DNA from: JAISGQ01 sp045604965
GTDB lineage: Bacteria; Bacillota; Clostridia; Oscillospirales; Acutalibacteraceae
Length of the DNA stretch: 64,000 nt
Reading direction: 5' to 3'
Assembly (NCBI GenBank): GCA_045604965.1
Contig: JAZUPB010000024.1
Location: 1 to 64,000 of the forward strand
Shown here: positions 34,250 through 43,145 of the stretch, piece after piece
How the letters are laid out: each line of letters opens with the position of its first letter
Position numbering within the stretch: the stretch's first letter is position 1
Translations under genes and position numbers: made by a program
The notes under the pieces: generated by a model
The model's input: only the letters and a program-made list of their open reading frames with translations
Databases searched by the model: none
Told to the model about the DNA's origin: nothing

Positions 34250-35364
34250 GTGAAATTTTAATGGTTGCGCCCTGCCTTATGGGTTTGGAAGGTCTTGTTT
34301 CAAATGAATTGAAGAGAATGGATGCCGAAAGCGTTTTAGCTGAAAATGGCAGAGTTTTCTTTTCGGGCAATGAGAATATACTTGCACGAGCCAATATTAA
34401 TTCCCGTTATTCGGAGAGAATTGCTATTGTGCTCAGCAGATTCGACGCATTTTCCTTCGATGAGCTTTTCGAAAGAACCAAGGCTCTCGATTGGACAAGA
34501 TGGATAGATAAGACAGATGCATTTCCTGTAAAGGGAAGCTCCATAAATTCCAAGCTTCACAGTATTCCTGACTGTCAAAAAATAATTAAGAAGGCTGTAG
34601 TTGAAAACCTAAAGCAAAAGTATAAGGTCAATTGGCTTGAGGAGTCCGGAGTAAAAAAGCAGATTGCATTTCTTATTTATAAAGATAATGTCTGTCTTAT
34701 GATAGAAACGTCGGGAGAAGGGCTTCATAAAAGAGGTTACAGGAAAGAGGGCGCATCTGCTCCTATAAAGGAAACTCTTGCTGCGGCGATATCCGATATT
34801 TCTTTTGTGCGACGCGACTCATTCGTGATTGATCCCTGCTGTGGTTCGGGCACATTGCTTATCGAATCTGCACTTAAGGCAATGAATATTGCACCGGGAA
34901 TACAAAGGTCATTTGCGTCTGAAAAATTCAAACAGATAGACACTTCTGTTTGGCGTGAAGAAAGAACAAGAGCTCTTGATCTTGTCAATAAAAACTCCAA
35001 GTTTCAGGCTGTTGGATATGATATTGATCCCAATACGCTTTCTATTGCAAAATCCAATGCCGTAAAGGCAGGTGTTGCGGATAGAATTGATTTTTCCGTT
35101 CGTGACATTCGTGATTTTAAGCACGAAAGAGATAATGCTGTTGTTTTATGCAATCCACCATACGGTGAAAGGCTTCTTGACACACGTGAAGCTTCAGAGC
35201 TTTATAGGGCTATGGGACGTGCTTTCTTCAGAAAAGAAGGCTGGACCTACAGCATAATAAGTCCTGATGAACAATTTGAGAAGTTTTTCGGAAGAAAAGC
35301 AGATAAGCGCAGAAAAATGTATAATGGTATGATAAAGTGTCAGCTGTATACTTATTTTAAATAA
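34246..35364 (+). CDS. THUMP-domain class I rRNA methyltransferase (RlmL/YpsC type)
   Basis: A 372-residue SAM-dependent RNA guanine-N2 methyltransferase. The N-terminal ferredoxin-like and THUMP region is at residues 1-155 (CLMGLEGLVSNELKRMDAE at the start), and the Rossmann methyltransferase domain follows, with DPCCGSGTLLIESAL near residue 200 (motif I), VGYDIDPNTLSIAKSNA, and the catalytic VLCNPPYGERLL near residue 300 (NPPY motif of N2-guanine enzymes). Relatives modify 23S rRNA G2445. It is translationally coupled to prfB (ATGA overlap), linking two translation functions. Confidence 0.92.
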   Translation: MSEILMVAPCLMGLEGLVSNELKRMDAESVLAENGRVFFSGNENILARANINSRYSERIAIVLSRFDAFSFDELFERTKALDWTRWIDKTDAFPVKGSSINSKLHSIPDCQKIIKKAVVENLKQKYKVNWLEESGVKKQIAFLIYKDNVCLMIETSGEGLHKRGYRKEGASAPIKETLAAAISDISFVRRDSFVIDPCCGSGTLLIESALKAMNIAPGIQRSFASEKFKQIDTSVWREERTRALDLVNKNSKFQAVGYDIDPNTLSIAKSNAVKAGVADRIDFSVRDIRDFKHERDNAVVLCNPPYGERLLDTREASELYRAMGRAFFRKEGWTYSIISPDEQFEKFFGRKADKRRKMYNGMIKCQLYTYFK

Positions 35365-35376
35365 GGGGTTGAGCTA

Positions 35377-36309
35377 ATGAGATACTGTTTTATAATCAAT
35401 CCGGTTGCCGGAGATTTTAAAAATCTCGAAAATTATGGAGAAGTTGTAAAAGCTTTTTGCGAGAAAAAAGGCATAGAATATGAAGTGTATGTTACCGAAG
35501 GCTGTGAACATGCAACTGAGATTGCGCGGTCCTGTGCGGAAAAAGGCGACCCGGTGCGTATCTTTTCCTGCGGAGGTGACGGTACTCTTTCCGAAGTACT
35601 CAATGGTATAGTCGGTTTTGACAATGTTGAGTTAGGCTGTATGCCTTGCGGTTCAGGTAATGACTATGTAAAATGTTTTGGAAAGAAAGAAGAATTCTTC
35701 GATCTTGAAAACTATGTTTTTTCCGAAAGCGTAGGAGTTGACCTTATTAAAACAGGCGAGAGATACAGTATAAATATTACCTCGCTCGGCCTTGATGCCA
35801 TAATATGTGATCAGGCAGATAAATACATTCGCTCAGGAAAGTATTCTGGAAGTAAAGCATATGATAAAGCGATGGTTAAATCGCTTTTTGGAAAGCGTGA
35901 TAATGATTTAAAAGTTACAATTGATGATAAGGAAGTAATAGAAGGAAGCTTTCTTTTCTCTATTGCTGCAAGCGGAATATGCTATGGCGGCGGTTATCAT
36001 AGTGCACCTATGGCTGATCCTACAGACGGCGTGCTTGATTTCATACTTATTAAATCCGTTCCTTTTATAAGATTGCCGTTCCTTATCAATCCCTATAAAA
36101 AAGGTACATATGTAAATAAAAGAAGCTTTAAGAAGATTATGTATCTTCGAAAGGGCAGTAAGATGCATATCGAATCAAAAAAGCCTGCTGTTGTAAATAT
36201 TGACGGCGAGTGCTATGTGAAGGATTCAATTACTCTTGAGCTTATGGCAGGTGCTGTTAAATTTATAGTTCCTCCTGGATATATTGCTAAAAGGGCACAA
36301 AAGAATTAG
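35377..36309 (+). CDS. diacylglycerol kinase catalytic-domain (YegS/DagK-like) lipid kinase
   Basis: A 310-residue cytosolic or peripheral lipid kinase. It begins CFIINPVAGDFKNLEN, has the nucleotide-binding FSCGGDGTLSEVLNGI near residue 65, LGCMPCGSGNDYVKCFG near residue 90, and the second-domain ASGICYGGGYHSAPMADPTDGVLDF. These match the DAGK_cat plus C-terminal beta-sandwich fold of YegS and DgkB, which phosphorylate diacylglycerol, undecaprenol or other lipids. DgkB recycles diacylglycerol released in teichoic acid synthesis. It follows the methyltransferase gene by 12 bases. No clear terminator is visible before the groES promoter. Confidence 0.9.
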   Translation: MRYCFIINPVAGDFKNLENYGEVVKAFCEKKGIEYEVYVTEGCEHATEIARSCAEKGDPVRIFSCGGDGTLSEVLNGIVGFDNVELGCMPCGSGNDYVKCFGKKEEFFDLENYVFSESVGVDLIKTGERYSINITSLGLDAIICDQADKYIRSGKYSGSKAYDKAMVKSLFGKRDNDLKVTIDDKEVIEGSFLFSIAASGICYGGGYHSAPMADPTDGVLDFILIKSVPFIRLPFLINPYKKGTYVNKRSFKKIMYLRKGSKMHIESKKPAVVNIDGECYVKDSITLELMAGAVKFIVPPGYIAKRAQKN

Positions 36310-36366
36310 GATAATATTACCAAATTGTTAAAAGTATTTAAGGCTTATAAAAAAGACAAAAAAGAC

Positions 36367-36425
36367 TTGATTTTTATAAAAAAACAATTACAATATCAAT
36401 TAGCACTCGAGGTAAATGAGTGCTA
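36367..36425 (+). promoter_or_regulatory. groES-groEL promoter with perfect CIRCE operator
   Basis: TTGATT (36367-36372), 16-nt spacer and TACAAT (36389-36394), followed at 36400-36425 by TTAGCACTC-N9-GAGTGCTAA, an exact match to the CIRCE inverted repeat bound by HrcA. The repressor gene hrcA is not in this window. Repression is expected to be relieved on heat or unfolded-protein stress. Confidence 0.97.
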
Positions 36426-36467
36426 ATTGATTTGTTTATTATTTTATATTTATATAGGAGGCATATT

Positions 36468-36752
36468 ATGACACTCAGACCATTGGCTGACAGAGTCGTT
36501 CTGAAAATGACAGAGGCCGAAGAAACTACCGCAAGCGGAATTGTTCTCCCCGGCAACGCACAGGAAAAACCGCAGATTGCTGAAATTGTTGCAGTCGGAC
36601 CCGGCGGTATTGTTGACGGAAATGAAGTAAAAATGATCGTCAATGTAGGCGAAAAGGTTGTTATTAATAAGTATGCAGGTACTCAGATTAAGCTTGACGG
36701 TGTGGAGTACACTATCGTCTCGCAGTCTGATATTCTCGCTGTTTGCGAATAA
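36468..36752 (+). CDS. groES: co-chaperonin GroES
   Basis: The 94-residue cap of the GroEL cage. It starts MTLRPLADRVVLKMTEAEET, has the mobile loop EETTASGIVLPGNAQEKPQ and ends with IVSQSDILAVCE. ATG at 36468 follows AGGAGG by 7 bases; an upstream in-frame start at 36420 lies inside the CIRCE repeat and is not used. groEL follows after 12 bases. Confidence 0.97.
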   Translation: MTLRPLADRVVLKMTEAEETTASGIVLPGNAQEKPQIAEIVAVGPGGIVDGNEVKMIVNVGEKVVINKYAGTQIKLDGVEYTIVSQSDILAVCE

Positions 36753-36764
36753 GGAGGAAAATAT

Positions 36765-38393
36765 ATGGCTAAGATTTTGAAGCAGGGCGAAGATGCTAGA
36801 AAAGCTCTGCAGGCAGGTATTGATCAGCTTGCTGATACCGTTAAAATCACACTTGGTCCCAAGGGAAGAAATGTTGTTCTTGACAAAAAGTTCGGCGCTC
36901 CGCTGATCACCAATGACGGTGTAACAATCGCTAAGGAAATCGAGCTTGATGATGCTTTTGAAAATATGGGTGCGCAGCTTGTTAAGGAAGTTGCAACCAA
37001 GACAAATGATGTAGCAGGCGACGGTACTACCACCGCAACACTTCTTGCACAGGCACTTGTTCGTGAGGGAATGAAAAATGTTACCGGCGGCGCTAATCCT
37101 ATGTTTGTCAAAAAGGGTATTTCCATTGCCGTTGATGCTGCTGTTGATGCTGTTAAGGGCAATTCTCAGGCTGTAAGCGGTTCTAAGGATATCGCAAGGG
37201 TTGCAGCTGTTTCTTCTGCTGATGAGGTTATCGGTCAGCTTATTGCAGATGCTATGGAGAAGGTAACTGCAGACGGCGTTATCACTGTTGAGGAAAGCAA
37301 AACCGCACTTACTGACATCGATATCGTTGACGGTATGATGTTTGATCGCGGCTATATTTCCCCTTATATGGTAACAGATACAGATAAGATGGAAGCTGTA
37401 ATTGATGATGCTTTTATTCTTATCACCGACAAGAAAATCTCCAATATTCAGGAAATTCTTCCTCTTCTTGAGCAGATTGTCAAGGCAGGTCAGAAGCTCG
37501 TTATTATCGCTGAAGATATTGAAGGCGATGCTCTTTCCACTATCCTTGTTAATAAGCTTCGCGGAACATTTACATGTGTCTGCGTAAAGGCTCCCGGCTA
37601 CGGAGACAGAAGAAAGGAAATGCTTCAGGACATTGCTATCCTCACCGGCGGTACTGTTATCAGCGAAGACATCGGTCTTACACTTAAGGATGCTGATATG
37701 TCTCAGCTTGGCAGAGCACGTCAGGTAAAGGTTACCAAGGAAAACACAGTTATCGTTGACGGTGCAGGCGATACCGACAGCATTAAGGCAAGAGTTGGTC
37801 AGATCAGAACTCAGATTGAAAGCACTACCTCTGAATTTGATAAAGAAAAACTTCAGGAGCGTCTTGCAAAGCTCGCAGGCGGCGTTGCTGTTATCCGTGT
37901 AGGCGCAGCAACCGAGATAGAAATGAAAGAGAAGAAGCTCAGAATCGAAGATGCTCTCGCTGCAACCAAGGCTGCAGTTGAGGAAGGCATAGTAGCAGGC
38001 GGCGGCGTTGCTCTTCTTAATGCAATCCCTGCTGTCACTGCAGTAGTTGATTCTCTTGACGGCGATGAGAAGATCGGTGCAAAGATCGTTCTCAAGGCTC
38101 TCGAAGCTCCTGTACGTCAGATTGCTGAGAATGCAGGTCTTGAAGGTTCTGTTATTGTTGATACAATAATGAAGAAGAACACCGTCAGCTACGGCTATAA
38201 CTTTGTAACTGACGAGTATGTAAATCTTATTGAGGAAGGAATTGTTGATCCCACTAAGGTAACACGTTCTGCTCTTCAGAATGCAGCTTCTGTTGCTGCA
38301 ATGGTTCTTACAACTGAATCCATTGTAACAGATAAGAAGGAGCCCGCACCTGCAATGCCTGCTGATCCTACAGGCGGTATGGGCATGTATTAA
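36765..38393 (+). CDS. groEL: chaperonin GroEL (60 kDa)
   Basis: The ATP-driven folding cage. The 542-residue protein has the usual length and landmarks: ARKALQAGIDQLADTVKITL near the start, ATP loop VAGDGTTTATLLAQALV near residue 86, LGRARQVKVTKENTVIVDG, AAVEEGIVAGGGVALL near residue 410, and a short GGMGMY tail. RBS AAGGAGG precedes the ATG. Codon use is that of a highly expressed gene. It ends at a strong terminator, so groES-groEL is a self-contained CIRCE-controlled operon. Confidence 0.98.
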   Translation: MAKILKQGEDARKALQAGIDQLADTVKITLGPKGRNVVLDKKFGAPLITNDGVTIAKEIELDDAFENMGAQLVKEVATKTNDVAGDGTTTATLLAQALVREGMKNVTGGANPMFVKKGISIAVDAAVDAVKGNSQAVSGSKDIARVAAVSSADEVIGQLIADAMEKVTADGVITVEESKTALTDIDIVDGMMFDRGYISPYMVTDTDKMEAVIDDAFILITDKKISNIQEILPLLEQIVKAGQKLVIIAEDIEGDALSTILVNKLRGTFTCVCVKAPGYGDRRKEMLQDIAILTGGTVISEDIGLTLKDADMSQLGRARQVKVTKENTVIVDGAGDTDSIKARVGQIRTQIESTTSEFDKEKLQERLAKLAGGVAVIRVGAATEIEMKEKKLRIEDALAATKAAVEEGIVAGGGVALLNAIPAVTAVVDSLDGDEKIGAKIVLKALEAPVRQIAENAGLEGSVIVDTIMKKNTVSYGYNFVTDEYVNLIEEGIVDPTKVTRSALQNAASVAAMVLTTESIVTDKKEPAPAMPADPTGGMGMY

Positions 38394-38404
38394 TAGTTCT
38401 TCTG

Positions 38405-38433
38405 CAGCCCCGGATTATACCGGGGCTGTTTTT
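38405..38433 (+). terminator. intrinsic terminator of groES-groEL
   Basis: CAGCCCCGG / CCGGGGCTG with a 6-nt loop and a following T-tract. The next gene's Shine-Dalgarno begins 3 bases downstream. Confidence 0.9.
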
Positions 38434-38447
38434 CTGAGGTGGATTTT

Positions 38448-38912
38448 ATGGTGATTGCTTCTCCGATCGGAAATATAAAAATTGAGGATAACGGTTTTGC
38501 TGTTACAAAGGTATGTATAACCTCTGAGGAAGTGTGCTGTTCAGAAAATTCACATCTTCAGCTTGAGTGTGAAAAACAGCTCAATGAGTATTTCAAAGGA
38601 AAACGAATTAATTTTGAATTGCCAATTGAATTAATTGGAACGGAATTTCAGAAAAATGTATGGAATGCTTTACTTGATATACCATATGGTGGTACAATGA
38701 CATACGGTGAAGTTGCAGGCGAAATAGGCAATGCTTCAGCGTCTCGTGCGGTTGGAGGTGCCTGCAACAAAAATCCAATTATGATAATTGTTCCCTGTCA
38801 CAGAGTTATAGGGGCAAACGGTAAGCTTACAGGTTTTGCTCATGGGACAGAAATGAAGGAATATCTTCTGAAATTAGAATCAATTAATAAACACGAGGTG
38901 TTAGATGTTTAA
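38448..38912 (+). CDS. ogt: methylated-DNA--protein-cysteine methyltransferase
   Basis: Removes methyl or alkyl groups from O6-guanine in DNA by a suicide Cys transfer. The 154-residue protein has an N-terminal domain (MVIASPIGNIKI) and a C-terminal helix-turn-helix domain with FQKNVWNALLDIPYGGTMTYGEVA, RAVGGACNKNPIMIIVPCHRVIGANG (catalytic Cys in PCHR) and GFAHGTEMKEYLLKLE. ATG at 38448 follows GAGGTGG; an in-frame GTG at 38439 overlaps that site. Its end overlaps the tgt start by 8 bases. Confidence 0.95.
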   Translation: MVIASPIGNIKIEDNGFAVTKVCITSEEVCCSENSHLQLECEKQLNEYFKGKRINFELPIELIGTEFQKNVWNALLDIPYGGTMTYGEVAGEIGNASASRAVGGACNKNPIMIIVPCHRVIGANGKLTGFAHGTEMKEYLLKLESINKHEVLDV

Positions 38913-40035
38913 ACTTATTAAAAAGAACGGAAAAGCAAGACGCGGTGAATTTGTCACAGTACACGGTACTGTTCAGACTCCCTGCTTTATGAACGTTGCA
39001 ACAACGGGAGCGATACGAGGTGCTGTATCCGCTCAGGATCTTAGAGAAATAGGCTGTCAGGTTCAGCTCTGCAACACATATCATCTGCATCTTCGTCCAG
39101 GAGATGAAACGGTTAAGGCTCTCGGCGGTGTAAGAGAATTTACAACCTGGGACGGACCTGTTCTTACAGACAGCGGCGGATTTCAGGTGTTTTCTCTCGC
39201 ACCTTTAAGAAAGATCAGGGAAGAGGGCGTGTATTTTTCTTCTCATATTGACGGACACAAAATATTTATGGGTCCAGAAGAAAGTATGAGAATACAGTCG
39301 AATCTTGCGTCTACAATCGCTATGGCGTTTGATGAATGTGTTGAAAATCCCGCAAAGTATGAATATGCACGTCAGAGTTGTGATCGAACAGTGCGTTGGC
39401 TGATTAGGTGCAAAGAGGAAATGGCAAGACTTAATTCTCTTGACACAACACTCAATAAAAATCAGCTGCTTTTCGGAATAAATCAGGGCTGTACATTTGA
39501 TGACCTTCGAATTGAAAATATGCAGAAGATCCGTGAGCTTGACCTTGACGGATATGCAATCGGTGGACTTGCTGTCGGTGAACCTGCGGAGGATATGTAC
39601 AGGGTAATAGAGGCTGTTGAGCCTGAAATGCCTGAAAATAAGATTAGATATCTTATGGGTGTTGGAACACCTGAAAATATACTTAACGGTGTTAAACGCG
39701 GTGTCGATCTGTTTGACTGTGTTATGCCCAGCAGAAATGCACGTCACGGGCACGTTTTCACATCGGCTGGTATTCTGAATTTAAATAACGCAAAATATAA
39801 GCTTGATACAAGGCCTATTGATGAAAACTGCACATGTCCTACCTGCCGAAGGTACTCTCGTGCATACATTCACCACCTTATAAAAGCAAAAGAGATGCTT
39901 GCAATGCGTCTGACTGTTATGCATAACCTTCATTTTTATAATTCTCTGATGACACAGATTCGCGATGCACTTGATAATGACTGTTTTGATGAGCTTTATA
40001 ACAGGCTTCTTCCGACTATAGCAACAAGAATATAA
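38905..40035 (+). CDS. tgt: tRNA-guanine (queuine) transglycosylase
   Basis: Exchanges guanine-34 for preQ1 in tRNAs with GUN anticodons, the first tRNA-linked step of queuosine formation. The 376-residue protein shows LTDSGGFQVFSL near residue 90 (catalytic Asp), GINQGCTFDDLR, AIGGLAVGEPAEDMYRV, the second catalytic Asp in VDLFDCVMPSRNARHG near residue 270, and the zinc site CTCPTCRRYSRAYIHHL. Length is normal. It overlaps ogt, and a terminator follows directly. No preQ1 synthesis genes are in the window. Confidence 0.97.
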   Translation: MFKLIKKNGKARRGEFVTVHGTVQTPCFMNVATTGAIRGAVSAQDLREIGCQVQLCNTYHLHLRPGDETVKALGGVREFTTWDGPVLTDSGGFQVFSLAPLRKIREEGVYFSSHIDGHKIFMGPEESMRIQSNLASTIAMAFDECVENPAKYEYARQSCDRTVRWLIRCKEEMARLNSLDTTLNKNQLLFGINQGCTFDDLRIENMQKIRELDLDGYAIGGLAVGEPAEDMYRVIEAVEPEMPENKIRYLMGVGTPENILNGVKRGVDLFDCVMPSRNARHGHVFTSAGILNLNNAKYKLDTRPIDENCTCPTCRRYSRAYIHHLIKAKEMLAMRLTVMHNLHFYNSLMTQIRDALDNDCFDELYNRLLPTIATRI

Positions 40036-40040
40036 ATATA

Positions 40041-40079
40041 AAAACGAACTATCTATGTTTATCAGATAGTTCGTTTTTA
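40041..40079 (+). terminator. intrinsic terminator of ogt-tgt
   Basis: AAAACGAACTATCT / AGATAGTTCGTTTT with a 9-nt loop and trailing T-tract. Confidence 0.9.
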
Positions 40080-40147
40080 TTTAATGATTATTGACGAAAA
40101 GGCTATGTTGATATAATATAACATTAAATAAAGAAGGAGGAAAATAT

Positions 40148-42091
40148 ATGAATATTAAAAGGATAATAAAATATGTTGTTTCTGTTTTGTTCATTGTCCT
40201 TCTTTTTGTTTTTCAATTTAATTTTATAAGTTACTTGGAATATAAAGAAATAAGTGAAAGGCTTTTGCGGCAGAAAATATCTTTAAATGTTGGCGATAAT
40301 GTTGATTATGATGATTTACTTGGTGGAAGTAAATATTCTTCATCTGATCTTGAGTGGAGTTCAGACAGTAAATTAATCAGATTTGAAAATGGTTCTTTTT
40401 CGTGTGAATCAGCAGGAAATGCAAAAATATATGCAAAAGATAATGGGAAAACAGTCGTAAATTGCTCTGCAAAAATAATCTCACTTTCTTCCATTTTACT
40501 TGAATCGGATTACTCTGAACTTGGAGAGGGGTTGACGCAAAATATACCGGTATCACTTTCTGGCGGATATAATGCAGATATTCAATATTACAGTGAAAAT
40601 AAAGATGTAGTTTATGTAGACGAAAATGGTTTAGTTACAGCGGTTGGATCCGGTGATACAAGGATAAGGATATCCGCATACGGCTGTGACAGCGTTTATT
40701 ATGTTGTAAAGGTTTCAAAATCGCCGTCATCCATAATTTTATCCAAACAAAAATTAAATTTAGGTGTTGGAGAAAAAAATATAATTTCAGCATCAATTCC
40801 TGAAAATGAATTTAATAAAATGAATCCTGAGTTTTCGTCCAGTGATGAAAATGTGGCTAAAGTTGATAAAAACGGCGAAATTACAGCAGTTGGAATTGGC
40901 TCCTGTAAAATTACAGCAAGTGCATATTCCGGAGCATCTGCATCCTGTGATGTTAGCGTTAGTAAATCGCCTTCATCAGTAGCTTTGTCAATCGGAGATG
41001 ACTTTCTTTATGCAGGAGAAACAGTTAAGGCATTGGCTGCAGTTGATGCAGGGGCTGTGTGCAATGAGTATTCATTCAGTTCAAGTAATCCTTCGGTTGC
41101 AGAGATTTCTTCAGATGGTGTTATAAAAGGGAAAGGTAGGGGTACAACAACAATTGAGGTGAAAACATATAACGGGAAAAAGGACAGCTGCAAAGTTTCC
41201 GTACAGATATTTGACTATATGACTCCTCCGACATCGCAGGATATATATGATGCAGTAGAATATTTAGCGCAGTATTACCCGGAACTTATTTCTATCGAAA
41301 CTATCGGAAAGAGTGTAAAGGGTAAAGATATTGTTTTGCTTAAATTGGGAAAAGGCAGCAAAAAAGCGTGTGTAGTCGCCGGGCTTCATTCAAAAGAAAA
41401 TATTGCGGTTGCATTTACAATGAGATGTATAGAAGAGTATGCGGCGGCTTATTATTCAGGTAGCGGAAAATTCGGTTCGTATAATATGAAAAAGATGCTT
41501 GATAACTATACCTTATACATTGTCCCACTTATGAATCCTGATGGTCTGGATATTTGCAATGCAGGAGAAATGCCGCTTTATACAGATAAATTAACTGAAA
41601 CAACCAGAAAAAAATATAAGAGTAATGCAAATGGTGTGAACCTTAATAGAAATTTTCCGTTTAGGTGGAATGAAATCATATCAAGTCCAACGGCACCCGA
41701 TGAGGCAAATTACAGGGGGGACAAGGAAAATTCTGAGCCTGAAACACAATCGATTGTTAAACTGGTTGAAGAAAATGACTTTGAATGGCTTTTTTCGATG
41801 CATTGTAAAGGATATTTTGTTTATTGGGCTGACAGCTATAATAAAATAACTGATAACGATAAGAAACTTGCAGACAGACTCGAGAAAATATGTGGATTTG
41901 GATTGAAGAGTCCGTCTCCGATTAAAAATCTAGGCGGAGGACTTGAAAATTGGTTCAGATACAAGACTGGAAATCCTGGATTTTGTGTTGAACTTGTGGG
42001 ATCCAAATACAGTACTGATATTAATAAATATTTTGCTGTTAAGACAAACTGGGTACAAACAAAATATACTTTTATTCAAGGAATGCGATAG
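40148..42091 (+). CDS. secreted Ig-like (Big_2) repeat protein with M14 zinc carboxypeptidase domain
   Basis: A 647-residue surface or secreted protein. An N-terminal hydrophobic segment (residues about 6-27) is a signal or anchor. Then come three to four Ig-like Big_2 repeats at about residues 40-355, each with a W/FSSSDxxVAxVDxNGxItAVGxG-like core (for example FSSSDENVAKVDKNGEITAV). The C-terminal M14 domain spans about 360-645 with zinc ligands in GLHSKENIA (HxxE) and SMHCKGYF, the Arg in GVNLNRNFPFRW and the catalytic Glu in PGFCVELVGSK, so it appears active. Close families cut D,L-peptides of peptidoglycan or dietary protein C-termini. RBS AAGGAGG precedes the ATG. It is monocistronic. 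A/T richness is higher than its neighbours. Confidence 0.88.
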   Translation: MNIKRIIKYVVSVLFIVLLFVFQFNFISYLEYKEISERLLRQKISLNVGDNVDYDDLLGGSKYSSSDLEWSSDSKLIRFENGSFSCESAGNAKIYAKDNGKTVVNCSAKIISLSSILLESDYSELGEGLTQNIPVSLSGGYNADIQYYSENKDVVYVDENGLVTAVGSGDTRIRISAYGCDSVYYVVKVSKSPSSIILSKQKLNLGVGEKNIISASIPENEFNKMNPEFSSSDENVAKVDKNGEITAVGIGSCKITASAYSGASASCDVSVSKSPSSVALSIGDDFLYAGETVKALAAVDAGAVCNEYSFSSSNPSVAEISSDGVIKGKGRGTTTIEVKTYNGKKDSCKVSVQIFDYMTPPTSQDIYDAVEYLAQYYPELISIETIGKSVKGKDIVLLKLGKGSKKACVVAGLHSKENIAVAFTMRCIEEYAAAYYSGSGKFGSYNMKKMLDNYTLYIVPLMNPDGLDICNAGEMPLYTDKLTETTRKKYKSNANGVNLNRNFPFRWNEIISSPTAPDEANYRGDKENSEPETQSIVKLVEENDFEWLFSMHCKGYFVYWADSYNKITDNDKKLADRLEKICGFGLKSPSPIKNLGGGLENWFRYKTGNPGFCVELVGSKYSTDINKYFAVKTNWVQTKYTFIQGMR

Positions 42092-42125
42092 CTGTAATGA
42101 AAAAGCAATGTTTTATCATTTGCTA

Positions 42126-42154
42126 TTGCTTTACGGTCCAAGTTTTGGTATAAT
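42126..42154 (+). promoter_or_regulatory. promoter of yajC
   Basis: TTGCTT, 17-nt spacer, TATAAT, 32 bases before the yajC ATG, starting soon after the M14 gene stop. Confidence 0.6.
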
Positions 42155-42186
42155 AAATTAAGTACAAAATATTTGGAGGTACATCA

Positions 42187-42636
42187 ATGACTACAGAAAT
42201 TCTTTTAAAGCTCAGCGATGCAACAGTTGCTGCAGCTGAAACAGCAGACGCAGCAGCAGGGGCTGAGGGCGCAGTATCCGCAAGTTGCCTTGGCTCTCTT
42301 TGCAGTGGCGGTATGGGCGGAATCCTTATTATTTATGCTCTTTTATTCCTTCTTCTTTATCTCTTTATGATCCGTCCTCAGAAGAAAAAGCGTGAGGCAG
42401 AGGAGCAGATGAAGAAGAACATCGAGGTTGGTGATGATATCACTACAATCGGCGGCATTTGCGGTCGTGTTGTAAGCATCAAGGATGACGATGCTCTTGT
42501 TATTGAGACCGGCGCAGAAAAGAATAAGATAAAGATTATGCGTTGGGGTGTTCTCCAGAACAACACAATTAAAGAGGTTGCTCAGGAAGAGGGCGCAGCA
42601 AAGAAAAAGGGTCTTTTTGGATTCCTTAAGAAGTAA
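42187..42636 (+). CDS. yajC: preprotein translocase accessory subunit YajC
   Basis: Small membrane partner of SecDF and SecYEG. The 149-residue protein is longer than usual (about 90-110) because of an Ala-rich N-terminal extension of about 35 residues. The core has one membrane helix (GILIIYALLFLLLYLFMIRP), the hallmark FMIRPQKKKREAEEQM, then GDDITTIGGICGRVVSIKDDDALVIETG. RBS GGAGG is 8 bases from the ATG. It is followed by a long hairpin and a TIGR04086 gene, the same gene order (yajC then a YrzE-like gene) as in other Firmicutes. tgt, its usual neighbour, is 2.1 kb upstream, separated here by the M14 gene. Confidence 0.93.
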   Translation: MTTEILLKLSDATVAAAETADAAAGAEGAVSASCLGSLCSGGMGGILIIYALLFLLLYLFMIRPQKKKREAEEQMKKNIEVGDDITTIGGICGRVVSIKDDDALVIETGAEKNKIKIMRWGVLQNNTIKEVAQEEGAAKKKGLFGFLKK

Positions 42637-42652
42637 CAATTTATAAGCATAA

Positions 42653-42722
42653 ATCCCCTGTTAAAAGAATATTATTTACTACTTGTTACAGTAAATATGT
42701 TCTTAACACAGGGGGTTTTTTT
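42653..42722 (+). terminator. long-stem terminator whose 3' arm holds the next gene's Shine-Dalgarno
   Basis: An imperfect long hairpin (5' arm 42654-42680, 3' arm 42690-42715) closes with CCCCTG / CAGGGG and is followed by seven T. The ATG of the next gene comes immediately after the T-tract, so AGGGGG in the 3' arm is the only plausible Shine-Dalgarno. The hairpin can both end the yajC transcript and hide that site. Confidence 0.75.
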
Positions 42723-43145
42723 ATGTCATCAATGCGAATGAACAAATATAAAAACAGTCACGCTGCGATTGTAAAACCGATAGGGGCAGGTGTTGTAATT
42801 GCAATTGCGATTACGTTGATCATAATATGTATTATTTCGATTATTTCATCTATTATTGAGAGTATAGCTAAAAATGCAATTGGACCATTATCTTTGGCAG
42901 CAATGATTATCGGCTGCTTTGCCGGGGCTTATTTTTGTTCACGGACAAATGGTAAAAAGGGAATTATTATAGGAGCAATAATAGGTGTTTTGTTTTTTTT
43001 GATAATTTTTATTTTCTCCTGTTTTAGTTCCGGGATATCATTAGGGGACACCGCTGTAATTAAATTTACTATTCTATTAATTTCAGGATGTTGTGGTGGC
43101 TATCTAGGCAGTAACGGAAGATGTGGTAGAAAAAGCAAAAGGTAA
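42723..43145 (+). CDS. TIGR04086 family membrane protein (YrzE-like)
   Basis: A 140-residue membrane protein with four hydrophobic segments at about residues 20-45, 52-70, 78-102 and 108-130, a Gly-rich helix pattern (AAMIIGCFAGAYFCSRTNGKKGIIIGAIIGVL) and a basic C-terminus (GSNGRCGRKSKR). This fits the TIGR04086 family commonly found after yajC. Function is unknown. Its ATG is the first base after a terminator T-tract; translation seems to depend on AGGGGG inside that hairpin. The following region contains a strong inverted repeat. Confidence 0.78.
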   Translation: MSSMRMNKYKNSHAAIVKPIGAGVVIAIAITLIIICIISIISSIIESIAKNAIGPLSLAAMIIGCFAGAYFCSRTNGKKGIIIGAIIGVLFFLIIFIFSCFSSGISLGDTAVIKFTILLISGCCGGYLGSNGRCGRKSKR

